This document shows positions 7,027-14,607 of a stretch of DNA of 14,681 nucleotides, piece after piece; the first letter of the stretch is position 1, and each line of letters begins with the position of its first letter. Under the pieces are notes generated by a model. That model was not told the origin of the DNA. It made no database searches and worked only from the letters and a program-made list of their open reading frames with translations. The position numbers and the translations under genes are program-made. The stretch is from Fidelibacterota bacterium UBA7303. GTDB lineage: Bacteria > Fidelibacterota > Marinisomatia > Marinisomatales > UBA1611. Where the stretch lies: contig DKQR01000134.1 in assembly GCA_002471805.1 (NCBI GenBank), positions 1-14,681 of the forward strand. The letters are read 5' to 3'.

Positions 7027-7475
7027 CTGTTATCGTTCAATGCGCGTTGAATGTCCCGTTCCATATCCCGTTTCTTTTTGGTCTCCCGTTTGTCATGGAG
7101 TTTTTTACCCTTGGCCAATCCAACCTCAATCTTCAACCAGCCTTTTTTAAAATATAGCTTTGTAGGTACAGCTGTGAGTCCTTTCTCCGCCAGTTTAGAT
7201 CCAATCCTCTTAATCTCCTTTTTATGCATAAGTAGCCGGCGGTCCCGAACCGGTTCATGTCCTTCAAAGCCAGTGTGACTGTATGCTGCGATGTGTGCAC
7301 CTATTAACCATATTTCCCCCCCGCGGACAACCACATAGGATTCTTTCAGGCTCGCCTTCCCTTCACGTATACTTTTGACTTCACTGCCTTTCAATTCCAT
7401 TCCTGCCTCATAAGTCTCCAGAATATGAAATTCGTGATAGGCTTTGCGATTTGTGGCAACAGTTGACTTTTCCAT
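7023..7475 (-). CDS. smpB: SsrA (tmRNA)-binding protein SmpB
   Basis: 150 residues, full length for the family. SmpB binds tmRNA and delivers it to stalled ribosomes for trans-translation. Recognisable parts are NRKAYHEFHILETYEAGMEL (9-28), the GSEVKSIREGKASLKESYV block in the OB-fold, HTGFEGHEPVRDRRLLMHK in the middle, and the basic tail KGKKLHDKRETKKKRDMER, which becomes helical in the mRNA channel. It is the first gene of the left block, with 127 nt between it and the divergent tRNA-Leu. No Shine-Dalgarno is seen; the bases before the ATG are a T-run. tmRNA itself is not in this window. Confidence 0.98.
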   Translation of the reverse strand: MEKSTVATNRKAYHEFHILETYEAGMELKGSEVKSIREGKASLKESYVVVRGGEIWLIGAHIAAYSHTGFEGHEPVRDRRLLMHKKEIKRIGSKLAEKGLTAVPTKLYFKKGWLKIEVGLAKGKKLHDKRETKKKRDMERDIQRALNDNR

Positions 7476-7602
7476 GGAAAAAAAGCGGGTGGAAAATACG
7501 GGAGTGAATCCAACTTCTCCAAGTTTATTCCTTGCGCTTTGGCGTCGAGATAAGATAAAATTCCCGGCCCTTTTACCAGGTGTTTTTGATTATTATTACA
7601 TT
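7476..7602. other. Divergent intergenic region between smpB and tRNA-Leu
   Basis: 127 bp that should hold promoters for smpB (minus) and tRNA-Leu (plus). The only near match to the Bacteroidetes -7 form on the minus strand is TAAACTTG (one mismatch), without a -33 partner at the right distance. On the plus side the stretch before the tRNA is AT-rich (around 7583-7600), but I cannot define a promoter. No convincing ORF. Confidence 0.4.
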
Positions 7603-7686
7603 GCCCGGGTGGCGGAATTGGTAGACGCGCACGGTTCAGGTCCGTGTGTCCTAACAGACGTGCTGGTTCGACTCCAGTCTCGGGCA
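7603..7686 (+). tRNA. tRNA-Leu (anticodon CAG)
   Basis: 84-nt class II tRNA. The acceptor GCCCGGG (7603-7609) pairs with CTCGGGC (7679-7685) with one G-U pair; discriminator A at 7686. The D-arm contains GGCGGAATTGGTAGACGC. The anticodon arm is CACGG-TTCAGGT-CCGTG, anticodon CAG, reading CUG. A variable arm and T-loop TTCGACT are present. CCA is not encoded (CGG follows). Confidence 0.97.
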
Positions 7687-7690
7687 CGGG

Positions 7691-7720
7691 AAAGCCGACA
7701 ATTGTCGGCTTTTTTATTTT
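7691..7720 (+). terminator. Rho-independent terminator after tRNA-Leu
   Basis: A perfect 20-bp palindrome at 7692-7711 (AAGCCGAC stem, AATT loop) runs straight into a T-rich tract to 7720. It starts five bases after the tRNA. The plus-strand U-tract makes it directional; on the minus strand the hairpin is followed only by UUUC. It sits 21 nt before the glycosyltransferase start, so that gene needs readthrough or a promoter overlapping this site. Confidence 0.9.
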
Positions 7721-7741
7721 AGCCAGGGTCTAAATTCTAAT

Positions 7742-8836
7742 ATGAAAATTCTATTGGTCGAGCCCTACTATACGGGGTCTCACAAACAATGGGCGGAGGG
7801 ATACCAGAAATACAGCCGCCACCGAATCAATATCCTATCGATGAAAGGTCAGTTCTGGAAGTGGCGGATGCATGGCGGAGCAGTAACCGTCGCCCAGAGA
7901 TTCAACGATATGAAATGGCACCCGGACCTTATCCTCGCAACGGATATGCTGGACCTGTCAACATTTCTGGCACTCTCTCGGAAAAAATTACATGGAATTC
8001 CAGCAGCTATCTATTTCCACGAGAATCAGCTTGTCTATCCGTGGTCTCCAGAGGATAGGGATATACAACAAAAAAGAGATACCCATTATGGGTTCATTAA
8101 CTATGCTTCTGCCCTAACAGCTGACCGAGTTTTCTTTAATTCAGAATTTCACATGAATTCTTTTCTGGATGCACTGCACCCCTTTTTAAAACATTTTCCT
8201 GATCATCGTGAATTGGACTCAGTAAAGGTTATTCGAGATAAGTCCAGAGTCCTTCATCTGGGCATGGACTTGCAACAGTTTGACGATCACAGGGTAGAAA
8301 AAGAAGGGAATCCACTGATTCTCTGGAACCACCGCTGGGAATACGATAAAAACCCAGAATTATTCTTTTCGGTTCTAAAGCAGGTAAAGAATAATGGACC
8401 CGACTTTAAGCTTGCAGTTATTGGAGAAAATTTCAGTCAATCCCCAAAAATATTTGAAGAAGCCAAGAGAACTTTCAAAGACATGATTGTTCAATGGGGA
8501 TATGTGGAATCTTTTAAGGAGTATGCAGAATGGCTCTGGAAGGCTGATATTTTACCCGTAACGTCCAACCAGGAATTTTTTGGCGCCAGTGTCATGGAAG
8601 CGATTTATTGCAACACCTGGCCCATTTTACCGAATCGTCTAACCTATCCGGAACTGCTGCCCCCAGACCAGCACAAGGATCATTTGTATTCTGGAGAAAA
8701 TAATCTATTCAGCAAAATCACCTGGGCCCTTGGACATCATGAGAAAATAAAGTCCACTCCTTTTCATCTTTTTGCAAAACCTTTTGACTGGGAAACCATG
8801 GCTCCAGTGTATGACAATGCCATGGAACAAATTTAA
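7742..8836 (+). CDS. GTDC1/QTMAN-like glycosyltransferase (DUF3524), putative tRNA-queuosine mannosyltransferase
   Basis: 364-residue soluble GT-B enzyme, no signal peptide or membrane segment. The N-terminal domain carries DUF3524 hallmarks: VEPYYTGSHKQWAEG (6-20), FWKWRMHG (38-45), YFHENQLVYP (91-100) and RVFFNSEFHMNSFL (129-142) followed by HFPDH. These match human GTDC1, identified as QTMAN, the tRNA-queuosine alpha-mannosyltransferase acting on tRNA-Asp. The C-terminal half is a GT4-type donor domain: NHRWEYDKNP (196-205), VIGENF, and an E-x7-E motif (E278, E286) in EFFGASVMEAIYCNTWPILP. Length fits bacterial members; human GTDC1 is somewhat longer. If function is conserved it would glycosylate Q34; the bacterial substrate is unproven here and might be another glycan. 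It is a lone plus-strand gene after tRNA-Leu, with no sugar-polymer or queuosine genes nearby. Family membership is secure; the exact reaction is inferred. Confidence 0.85.
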   Translation: MKILLVEPYYTGSHKQWAEGYQKYSRHRINILSMKGQFWKWRMHGGAVTVAQRFNDMKWHPDLILATDMLDLSTFLALSRKKLHGIPAAIYFHENQLVYPWSPEDRDIQQKRDTHYGFINYASALTADRVFFNSEFHMNSFLDALHPFLKHFPDHRELDSVKVIRDKSRVLHLGMDLQQFDDHRVEKEGNPLILWNHRWEYDKNPELFFSVLKQVKNNGPDFKLAVIGENFSQSPKIFEEAKRTFKDMIVQWGYVESFKEYAEWLWKADILPVTSNQEFFGASVMEAIYCNTWPILPNRLTYPELLPPDQHKDHLYSGENNLFSKITWALGHHEKIKSTPFHLFAKPFDWETMAPVYDNAMEQI

Positions 8837-8874
8837 ATTATTTGCTGGACAATCAGGTTGAGTGATGAACCGTC

Positions 8875-10644
8875 CTATTTCAATAAAACCATTTTCCGTG
8901 TCCGACTGGAATTCCCTGTCGAAAATTTTATAAAATAAACACCGCTGGGATGGTACGTGCCATTCCATTGAAATTCATGATTCCCCGGTTTTAATTCACC
9001 AGCAGTCAGTGTTTCAATATAACGGCCACTTATGTTATAAATATGTAAAGATGTTGCATGCAACGTCTTTACAATATTTATAGAAATGGTTGTGGTTGGA
9101 TTAAATGGATTGGGATAATTGTGAAACATTGCGAATTTTGTCGAAATCGGTTTTTCATCTTGGATTCCTACACTTGGATCCAGAGAAATATCAAAGATTC
9201 TCGGCAGGTGATCCGATGCTTCCTGGGTGTCATCCCATTCCAATCCATATTCCGTTAATGTTGCCTCTTCCATGGCTAGGGTATTGAGAGTAAAATGCCT
9301 GCCTGTATCAATAGTAGCATCGGAATAAAAAATATAATCCAGTTTCCCTGGATTAAATGAGCTACCATCCTTCCGCCACGTGTAACCCATGCGCTTGTGA
9401 GTATGACGGGAAAAAAGATCCACGATTGCTGTGGAGTCCCAGTCTGGGAGAAAATCTATGCCATATTCATTTTCATCTTCAATATCCCCAATGCGGATAG
9501 TTTTCACCTGCTGGCGGTACCCAACAAAATTGTAATCTCCTACATGGACAAAAGGTGTTTCATCTTCCAAATCAAATGGCCCATTTCCATTGAAAATCCA
9601 TTCACGCCAAACAGATAAAAATTCATCCGCTTGTTGCTGCCGGTCTTCATTACTGTCACAGCAAGATAAGTGGGAATTGACGATTAATAGATTTTTTCCC
9701 AATTCTTCTTCTGTCTCTAATAACGCACACATGGTTCTTCCTGAACTGATCAAACTGGCATCATCGATGATGGAAAACCTGGATAAAACCACCATATCCC
9801 GATGGGTCCAACTGGCATACCACGGTTCGTCTGGAAACCATGATTGAATAATATCATCGATCTCATCCCAATCCCAGTGCTCTTGAAGCGCAATTACGTC
9901 AGGGTCTAAAGCCTGAATGATCCGTTTAAAATGGGGCTGGCGTTCCTCGTTTAAAAACCCGTCATTCCAAGTATTATAGGTTAGAATACGAATATCATCT
10001 TCATGTTTGTGTTCTAGCGGAATTGGATCTGGCAGTGGTACAGTATCTTCCCCAATACTAAAATAGATTCCGCCGTTTTCATTTGGCACAATGTCTGAGT
10101 TTGGCGGTGCTTCTGCGATCACGATCTTTCCTTCCGACAAAACTTGCGATTCATTTAGTGTAAGGACATCAGATGCTCTTGAGATTGCAATTTCAAATTC
10201 TGAAGATGTAATGGTGGGGCCGATCCGCAATGTTAAGTCATTTTGCCAAACAGTTTCACTGCCTCCATTTATATAAAAAACACCTTCCCGCTGACCAAAG
10301 GTCCAATCCAGCTCTGCGCCAATCCCCTGAAAATCAAGTCCGCTGGATGCATTATTATCCGCATCAATGTAAAGATGAAACTCATTCCAATCCTGCATTA
10401 AAAATTTGCCATTATGATAATTGAAGTAGATAAATAAGAATTCCTGGTCATAAGTAATTTTCACATCAGCGAAATCTGCACTCATACCATCACCTTCCAT
10501 ATCGGAATAGGCCAGCGGAACATTAGCCCAATCTGGAAACTGGCCATCAATGGTTATGGGATGGCCACCCATTAAAACTGAAAATAAAAAAGGACTAATT
10601 AAGAAGGAAATCAGCCCTTTTAAAATATATTTTATTTCCCCCAT
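8875..10644 (-). CDS. Secreted endonuclease/exonuclease/phosphatase-family protein, CBM9-like N-terminus, T9SS sorting tail
   Basis: 589-residue modular secreted protein. Residues 1-26 are a signal peptide (hydrophobic 8-24). Residues about 28-200 resemble a DOMON/CBM9-like sandwich, with ITIDGQFPDWANV (30-42) and DFADVKITYDQEFLFIYF. Residues about 216-488 are an EEP domain with a full catalytic set: N224 (TYNTW), E255 (LQEH), H325 (NSHL), D370 and N372 (GDYN), D478-H479 (SDHLP). Members cleave DNA/RNA, phosphoinositides or sphingomyelin; which applies is not readable. Residues about 505-589 are a T9SS type A sorting domain: NYPNPFNPTTTI, YNISGRYIETL, GVYFIKF, and basic KMVLLK end, predicting outer-membrane export and surface attachment or release. 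The ATG overlaps the pepA stop by one base (TGATG). It converges with the glycosyltransferase gene 38 nt away. Confidence 0.9.
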   Translation of the reverse strand: MGEIKYILKGLISFLISPFLFSVLMGGHPITIDGQFPDWANVPLAYSDMEGDGMSADFADVKITYDQEFLFIYFNYHNGKFLMQDWNEFHLYIDADNNASSGLDFQGIGAELDWTFGQREGVFYINGGSETVWQNDLTLRIGPTITSSEFEIAISRASDVLTLNESQVLSEGKIVIAEAPPNSDIVPNENGGIYFSIGEDTVPLPDPIPLEHKHEDDIRILTYNTWNDGFLNEERQPHFKRIIQALDPDVIALQEHWDWDEIDDIIQSWFPDEPWYASWTHRDMVVLSRFSIIDDASLISSGRTMCALLETEEELGKNLLIVNSHLSCCDSNEDRQQQADEFLSVWREWIFNGNGPFDLEDETPFVHVGDYNFVGYRQQVKTIRIGDIEDENEYGIDFLPDWDSTAIVDLFSRHTHKRMGYTWRKDGSSFNPGKLDYIFYSDATIDTGRHFTLNTLAMEEATLTEYGLEWDDTQEASDHLPRIFDISLDPSVGIQDEKPISTKFAMFHNYPNPFNPTTTISINIVKTLHATSLHIYNISGRYIETLTAGELKPGNHEFQWNGTYHPSGVYFIKFSTGNSSRTRKMVLLK

Positions 10645-12104
10645 CAGGCATCAATAAGATCCAAAACCAGTCTCACCCCCCAGCCCGTTGCACTGCCTTT
10701 CGGATCAATGCTGGTTGGTTTTCCGCCCCAGGCTGTACCTGCAATGTCAAAGTGTACCCAGGGGATACGATCCCCAACGAATTCCTTAAGGAAGGCCGCC
10801 CCGGCTATGGTCCCGGCTTGACGGGCTGCGCCGGTGTTTTTTACATCCGCGATTTTCGATTTCACTTGTTTGCAAAACTCCGGCCACAGGGGCAATTCCC
10901 AAACCTTTTCTTCTGCATTTACTGAAGATTCTTTGACAAGTCGCATCAGGTCTTCATCTGTGCCCATCACCCCCGCCGCTACATGCCCCAAGGCGACCAG
11001 GACAGCACCGGTAAGCGTGGCAAAATCTAGAATATATTCAGGTTCATAATGTTTGCTGGCATAGGATAGGCCATCCGCAAGAATGAGTCTGCCTTCCGCA
11101 TCTGTGTTTAATACTTCAATGGTTTTACCGTTATATGCAGTCAGAATATCTCCGGGTTTATAGGCCTTTGCACCCACCAGGTTTTCTGTAGAAGGCACAA
11201 TCCCTACAACATTCAATTTTGGTTTTAAAGCAGCCAGCGCTTTGAACACTCCCAGGACCACCGCAGAACCGCACATATCATATTTCATTTCATCCATTTT
11301 CGAGGATGGCTTAATGGAAATACCACCGGCATCAAAAGTCAATCCTTTACCAACAAGAATTTTGGGATTCTGTGATTCATCAGAGCCAAAATATTCAAGT
11401 ACTATAAATTTCGGTGGCTCATCGGTTCCTTGGGCTACACCTGCCAGGGCGCCCATGCCCATGGCTGTGATTTCTTTGCGGTCAAAAACAGTGAGCTTCA
11501 TACCGCCTTCTTTAGCAATCTCACCAGCTTCCTCTGCCAGCCTTGATGGTGTGGTAACATTTCCCGGATGGTTAGCCAAATCCCGGGCAAAGCAGACCGC
11601 TTTTCCAATGGCAGTGCCTTTCGTTATTTCATCATGATCGCAGCCAATAACAGTCGCAGACTTTAACTCAAAGTTCTTTTCATCTTTGGTCTTATAATCC
11701 AGGAATTGGTAGCTTCCCAGCACCAGCCCTTCCCCCATGGCCTGGCAGCTTTCCAGGCCGGAACAGAAACATTCCACGGCTACAGAACCTACTTTTTTAC
11801 TGATGGCCGCACGGGAAGCCTTCCCGGCTGCCAAACGGACTCCACTGGCATTAAATTTATTTTTTTTACCAAGACCGATGAGCAGGATCCGCTGTCCATT
11901 AATATAAAACATATTGGTTTCCCCGGACTTGCCTTTTACATCACCAAGGTCCATTGCCTTAGATAATACACTGTCGCCTGCCTCATCCAGGGCCTGCCCC
12001 AGATCAGTTAAGGATTTGTCTTCATAAACACCGATGGCCACCAGCCCGGCTGATGCGGTTTCGCCCCTGTTCTGAGTGACGTTAATTGTTTCAATATGAG
12101 CCAT
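10644..12104 (-). CDS. pepA: Leucyl aminopeptidase, M17 family
   Basis: 486-residue cytosolic two-metal aminopeptidase removing N-terminal residues from peptides; the family is hexameric. The catalytic domain is intact: K253 and D258 (GKGLTFDAGG), K265, D276 (YDMCGSA), and NTDAEGRL with D335, E337 and R339. These keep the spacing of the E. coli PepA residues K270, D275, K282, D293, D352, E354 and R356 exactly (constant offset of 17). The N-terminal macro-like domain (1-150) is divergent, as usual. The start is backed by GGAGA at 12115-12111, six bases from the ATG. It follows acs by 56 nt and overlaps the next gene by one base. E. coli PepA also binds DNA in Xer recombination; nothing here suggests that role. 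Confidence 0.96.
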   Translation of the reverse strand: MAHIETINVTQNRGETASAGLVAIGVYEDKSLTDLGQALDEAGDSVLSKAMDLGDVKGKSGETNMFYINGQRILLIGLGKKNKFNASGVRLAAGKASRAAISKKVGSVAVECFCSGLESCQAMGEGLVLGSYQFLDYKTKDEKNFELKSATVIGCDHDEITKGTAIGKAVCFARDLANHPGNVTTPSRLAEEAGEIAKEGGMKLTVFDRKEITAMGMGALAGVAQGTDEPPKFIVLEYFGSDESQNPKILVGKGLTFDAGGISIKPSSKMDEMKYDMCGSAVVLGVFKALAALKPKLNVVGIVPSTENLVGAKAYKPGDILTAYNGKTIEVLNTDAEGRLILADGLSYASKHYEPEYILDFATLTGAVLVALGHVAAGVMGTDEDLMRLVKESSVNAEEKVWELPLWPEFCKQVKSKIADVKNTGAARQAGTIAGAAFLKEFVGDRIPWVHFDIAGTAWGGKPTSIDPKGSATGWGVRLVLDLIDA

Positions 12105-12110
12105 TTTTCA

Positions 12111-12115
12111 TCTCC
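12111..12115 (-). promoter_or_regulatory. Shine-Dalgarno of pepA
   Basis: GGAGA on the minus strand, six bases before the ATG at 12104, in the 56-nt gap after acs. It suggests independent ribosome entry at pepA, unlike the coupled starts elsewhere in the window. Confidence 0.7.
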
Positions 12116-12160
12116 AAATTATAAATCATTTGTCCGCTTTGGTTGTAGTGCTGATACTTG

Positions 12161-14101
12161 CTAGCTCTCTGACCGTCCGGAAACAAGTTGGCCCACCACG
12201 CTTGGATCAGCCAGAGTAGATATATCACCAAGATTATCCGTATCTCCCTCAGCGATCTTCCGCAATATCCGGCGCATGATCTTCCCAGAACGGGTTTTCG
12301 GGAGCGCCGGAGTAAATTGAATTTCATCCGGTTTTGCGTGGGGTCCAATCTCCTTAGTTACCGCGTTCAATATGTTGCTGTGAATTTCATCAGACGGCTC
12401 GATTCCCGTCATTAAAGTGACATAAGCATAAATTCCCTGACCTTTAATTTCATGGGGGAATCCCACCACTGCTGCTTCTGCAACGCCTTCACCTTTGCCA
12501 ATGGCGCCTTCCACTTCTGCAGTACCGATACGGTGCCCAGACACATTCAACACATCATCTACACGACCCGTGATCCAGTAATAGCCATCCTCATCCCTTT
12601 TGGCGCCGTCACCCGTAAAATAATAACCGGGAAATTGCTTAAAATAAGTTTCAATAAATCGTTCCTGATCACCATAAATCGTTCTCATTTGTCCAGGCCA
12701 GGAGGTTTTTATCGCCAACAGTCCAGATACATTATTTCCTTGGATCTCCTGACCTTCCTCTGTTAGTAAAACTGGTTCAATCCCAAAAAATGGAAATGTT
12801 GCAGAACCGGGTTTCGTAGGCGTAGCTCCCGGAAGGGGCGTGATCAGAATTCCGCCTGTTTCCGTTTGCCACCAGGTATCAACAATGGGGCATTGCTCTT
12901 TTCCAACCACAGATCGATACCAGTTCCATTCCGGTTCTTTAATAGGTTCACCTACTGTCCCCAATAAACGTAGTGTGGATAAATCTCTGGATTTTACCCA
13001 GTCGTTTCCTTCTTTCATTAATGCTCTCAGTGCAGTGGGGGCCGTATAGAATTGATTGATTTTATGTTTATCCACCACATCCCAGAAACGGCCAAAATCG
13101 GGGTAGTTGGGAACACCTTCAAACATCACGGTCGTGGCGCCATTGGCCAGCGGTCCATAAACAATATAAGAATGACCCGTGATCCAGCCAATATCCGCTG
13201 TACACCAGTAGATGTCTCCAGGCTGATAATCAAAAATCATTTCATGGCTAAAGGAAGTATAAACCAGATAGCCTCCGGTTGTATGTAATACCCCTTTGGG
13301 TTTCCCAGTTGATCCCGAGGTATACAGAATAAATAACGGATCCTCCGCACCCATCTCCTCAGGTATGCAAACAGAGTCAACGCCGGATGTGGCTTCATGC
13401 CACCAGATATCCCTGTCTGAATCCATGGCTACTGGCTCGCCGGTCCTGCGAACCACAATAACATGCTCGATGGATGGTGTTTCTGCCACTGCGGCATCAG
13501 CTTTCACTTTCATGGGAATATTCTGCTTTTTTCCGCGAACACCCGTATCCTGGGTGATCAATATTTTGCATTCTGAATCATTGATCCGATCACGGAGAGA
13601 GTCACTGCTAAAAGCACCAAAGACAACTGAATGGACCGCGCCAATCCGGGCACAGGCCAGCATGGCAAAGGCAAGTTCCGGGATCATTTGCATGTAGAGG
13701 CAGATCCGATCCCCCTTTTCAACTCCCAGAGATTTCAGGGCATTAGCAAATGTTCCGACTTCTTTTAAAACATCATTATAACTATAATGCCGAGACTGGA
13801 TTGGATCGTTCCCTTCCCAGATGATTGCCGTTTGATCGCCGTGACCATTTTTCACATGTCGATCAAGGCAGTTAGCAGATACATTCAGTTTCCCACCATC
13901 AAACCAGCGAATGTTTCCATTTACAAAATCAAAATTTCGAACCATCTTCCAAGGCTTTATCCAGTCAATACGCAGGGCTGTTTCTGCCCAGAATTTATCG
14001 GGATCTGCAATAGAACTTTGATAGATCTCCTCATATTTTTCCATGGATGGAACATGAGCATTTTCTGATGCAAATGGTTGCGGTGGGAATATCTTCGACA
14101 T
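12161..14101 (-). CDS. acs: Acetyl-CoA synthetase (AMP-forming)
   Basis: 646 residues, the usual length of Acs, which turns acetate, ATP and CoA into acetyl-CoA through acetyl-AMP. The P-loop-like motif YTSGSTGKPKG spans 260-270. TWWQTETGG (409-417) contains the Trp (411) that limits the acyl pocket to acetate. YYFTGDGAKRDEDGYYWITG leads to the hinge and RVDDVLNVSGHRIGTAEVE (513-531). PKTRSGKIMRR (601-611) carries the catalytic Lys at 607, the residue that Pat-type acetyltransferases acetylate to switch the enzyme off. A propionate preference is less likely given the intact Trp. It starts 17 nt after the thioesterase stop; with that gene it could set the balance between acyl-CoA and free acid. 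Confidence 0.97.
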   Translation of the reverse strand: MSKIFPPQPFASENAHVPSMEKYEEIYQSSIADPDKFWAETALRIDWIKPWKMVRNFDFVNGNIRWFDGGKLNVSANCLDRHVKNGHGDQTAIIWEGNDPIQSRHYSYNDVLKEVGTFANALKSLGVEKGDRICLYMQMIPELAFAMLACARIGAVHSVVFGAFSSDSLRDRINDSECKILITQDTGVRGKKQNIPMKVKADAAVAETPSIEHVIVVRRTGEPVAMDSDRDIWWHEATSGVDSVCIPEEMGAEDPLFILYTSGSTGKPKGVLHTTGGYLVYTSFSHEMIFDYQPGDIYWCTADIGWITGHSYIVYGPLANGATTVMFEGVPNYPDFGRFWDVVDKHKINQFYTAPTALRALMKEGNDWVKSRDLSTLRLLGTVGEPIKEPEWNWYRSVVGKEQCPIVDTWWQTETGGILITPLPGATPTKPGSATFPFFGIEPVLLTEEGQEIQGNNVSGLLAIKTSWPGQMRTIYGDQERFIETYFKQFPGYYFTGDGAKRDEDGYYWITGRVDDVLNVSGHRIGTAEVEGAIGKGEGVAEAAVVGFPHEIKGQGIYAYVTLMTGIEPSDEIHSNILNAVTKEIGPHAKPDEIQFTPALPKTRSGKIMRRILRKIAEGDTDNLGDISTLADPSVVGQLVSGRSES

Positions 14102-14118
14102 AATATACTTTTCTTTAA

Positions 14119-14508
14119 TTATATGGATTTTTGATGATTTACTTTCTGATATGATCCATCTTTATTTTTTTTTACAGAAACCATTGTGAACATCGCTGTA
14201 CAGGCCAATATCTGATCATCCTCATGACTTTCTTTATAAGCATCAACCTTAATCACGATTGATGAATGACCCGTTTCTACAATTTTCGCAGTAAAATTGA
14301 CCCAGTTTCCAACGTGAACCGGTTCTTTGAATTCCATGGCATCGATCGCCCGGGTTACTGCGACTTCCCCCGCAGTCCCTTTCAGGAATCGATGAGCCGT
14401 CTTTCCAGCTGCAATATCCATCCAGGAAACCATTTGCCCGCCAAATAAGGTACCTATAACATTTGTATCTTGCGGCATAACCAATTGGGAATAACGAGTA
14501 ACGATCAT
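14119..14508 (-). CDS. Acyl-CoA thioesterase, single hotdog domain (YciA/BACH-like)
   Basis: 129 residues forming one hotdog domain. The active-site stretch MPQDTNVIGTLFGGQMVSWMD (11-31) has N16, G23-G24 and D31 at the positions conserved in YciA/BACH acyl-CoA hydrolases. VTRAIDAMEFKEPVHVGNWV and VETGHSSIVIKVDAYKE follow, as in the family. It cleaves acyl-CoA to free acid and CoA; chain-length preference cannot be read. The C-terminal tail after VSVKKNKDG is short, basic and polar. It is the first gene of the right-hand block, 17 nt ahead of acs. No Shine-Dalgarno is visible (GCAAT before the ATG). The first Met is preferred because the first strand (VTRYSQLVMP) begins at once. Confidence 0.93.
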   Translation of the reverse strand: MIVTRYSQLVMPQDTNVIGTLFGGQMVSWMDIAAGKTAHRFLKGTAGEVAVTRAIDAMEFKEPVHVGNWVNFTAKIVETGHSSIVIKVDAYKESHEDDQILACTAMFTMVSVKKNKDGSYQKVNHQKSI

Positions 14509-14607
14509 ATTGCAGTAAAAAATAAGGCGGAAATTTAGACGTTTTCAATGAAAGAATAATAAGATATAACATCAAGATTCTTTTATGATACCCGCAGTAT
14601 AAGACAG
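14509..14607 (-). other. AT-rich leader upstream of the thioesterase-acs-pepA block
   Basis: About 100 bp between the edge hairpin and the thioesterase start. It should hold the block's promoter. TTGAAA (near 14549-14544) resembles a -35 element but has no good -10 partner, and TAAATTTC is one mismatch from TAnnTTTG without a -33 partner, so I call none. Confidence 0.35.

Noticed and set aside
7391..7722. Open frames on both strands across tRNA-Leu (98 and 92 codons)
   Set aside because: Both translate the tRNA itself (for example ETGVEPARLLGHTDLNRARLP) and overlap smpB or the intergenic region; no family features.
5818..8836. Functional link between tyrS and the queuosine-type glycosyltransferase
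   Set aside because: tRNA-Tyr carries galactosyl-queuosine in animals, whereas the QTMAN family mannosylates tRNA-Asp; the genes are on opposite strands in separate transcripts, so nearness is probably chance.
7742..8836. Glycosyltransferase as part of a capsule, LPS or O-antigen cluster
   Set aside because: No other sugar-transfer, flippase, polymerase or nucleotide-sugar gene is present, and the N-terminal domain is DUF3524, not a generic GT4 acceptor domain.
12452..13697. Plus-strand open frames (104 and 133 codons) opposite acs
   Set aside because: They are antisense shadows of a strongly conserved gene and have no recognisable domain.
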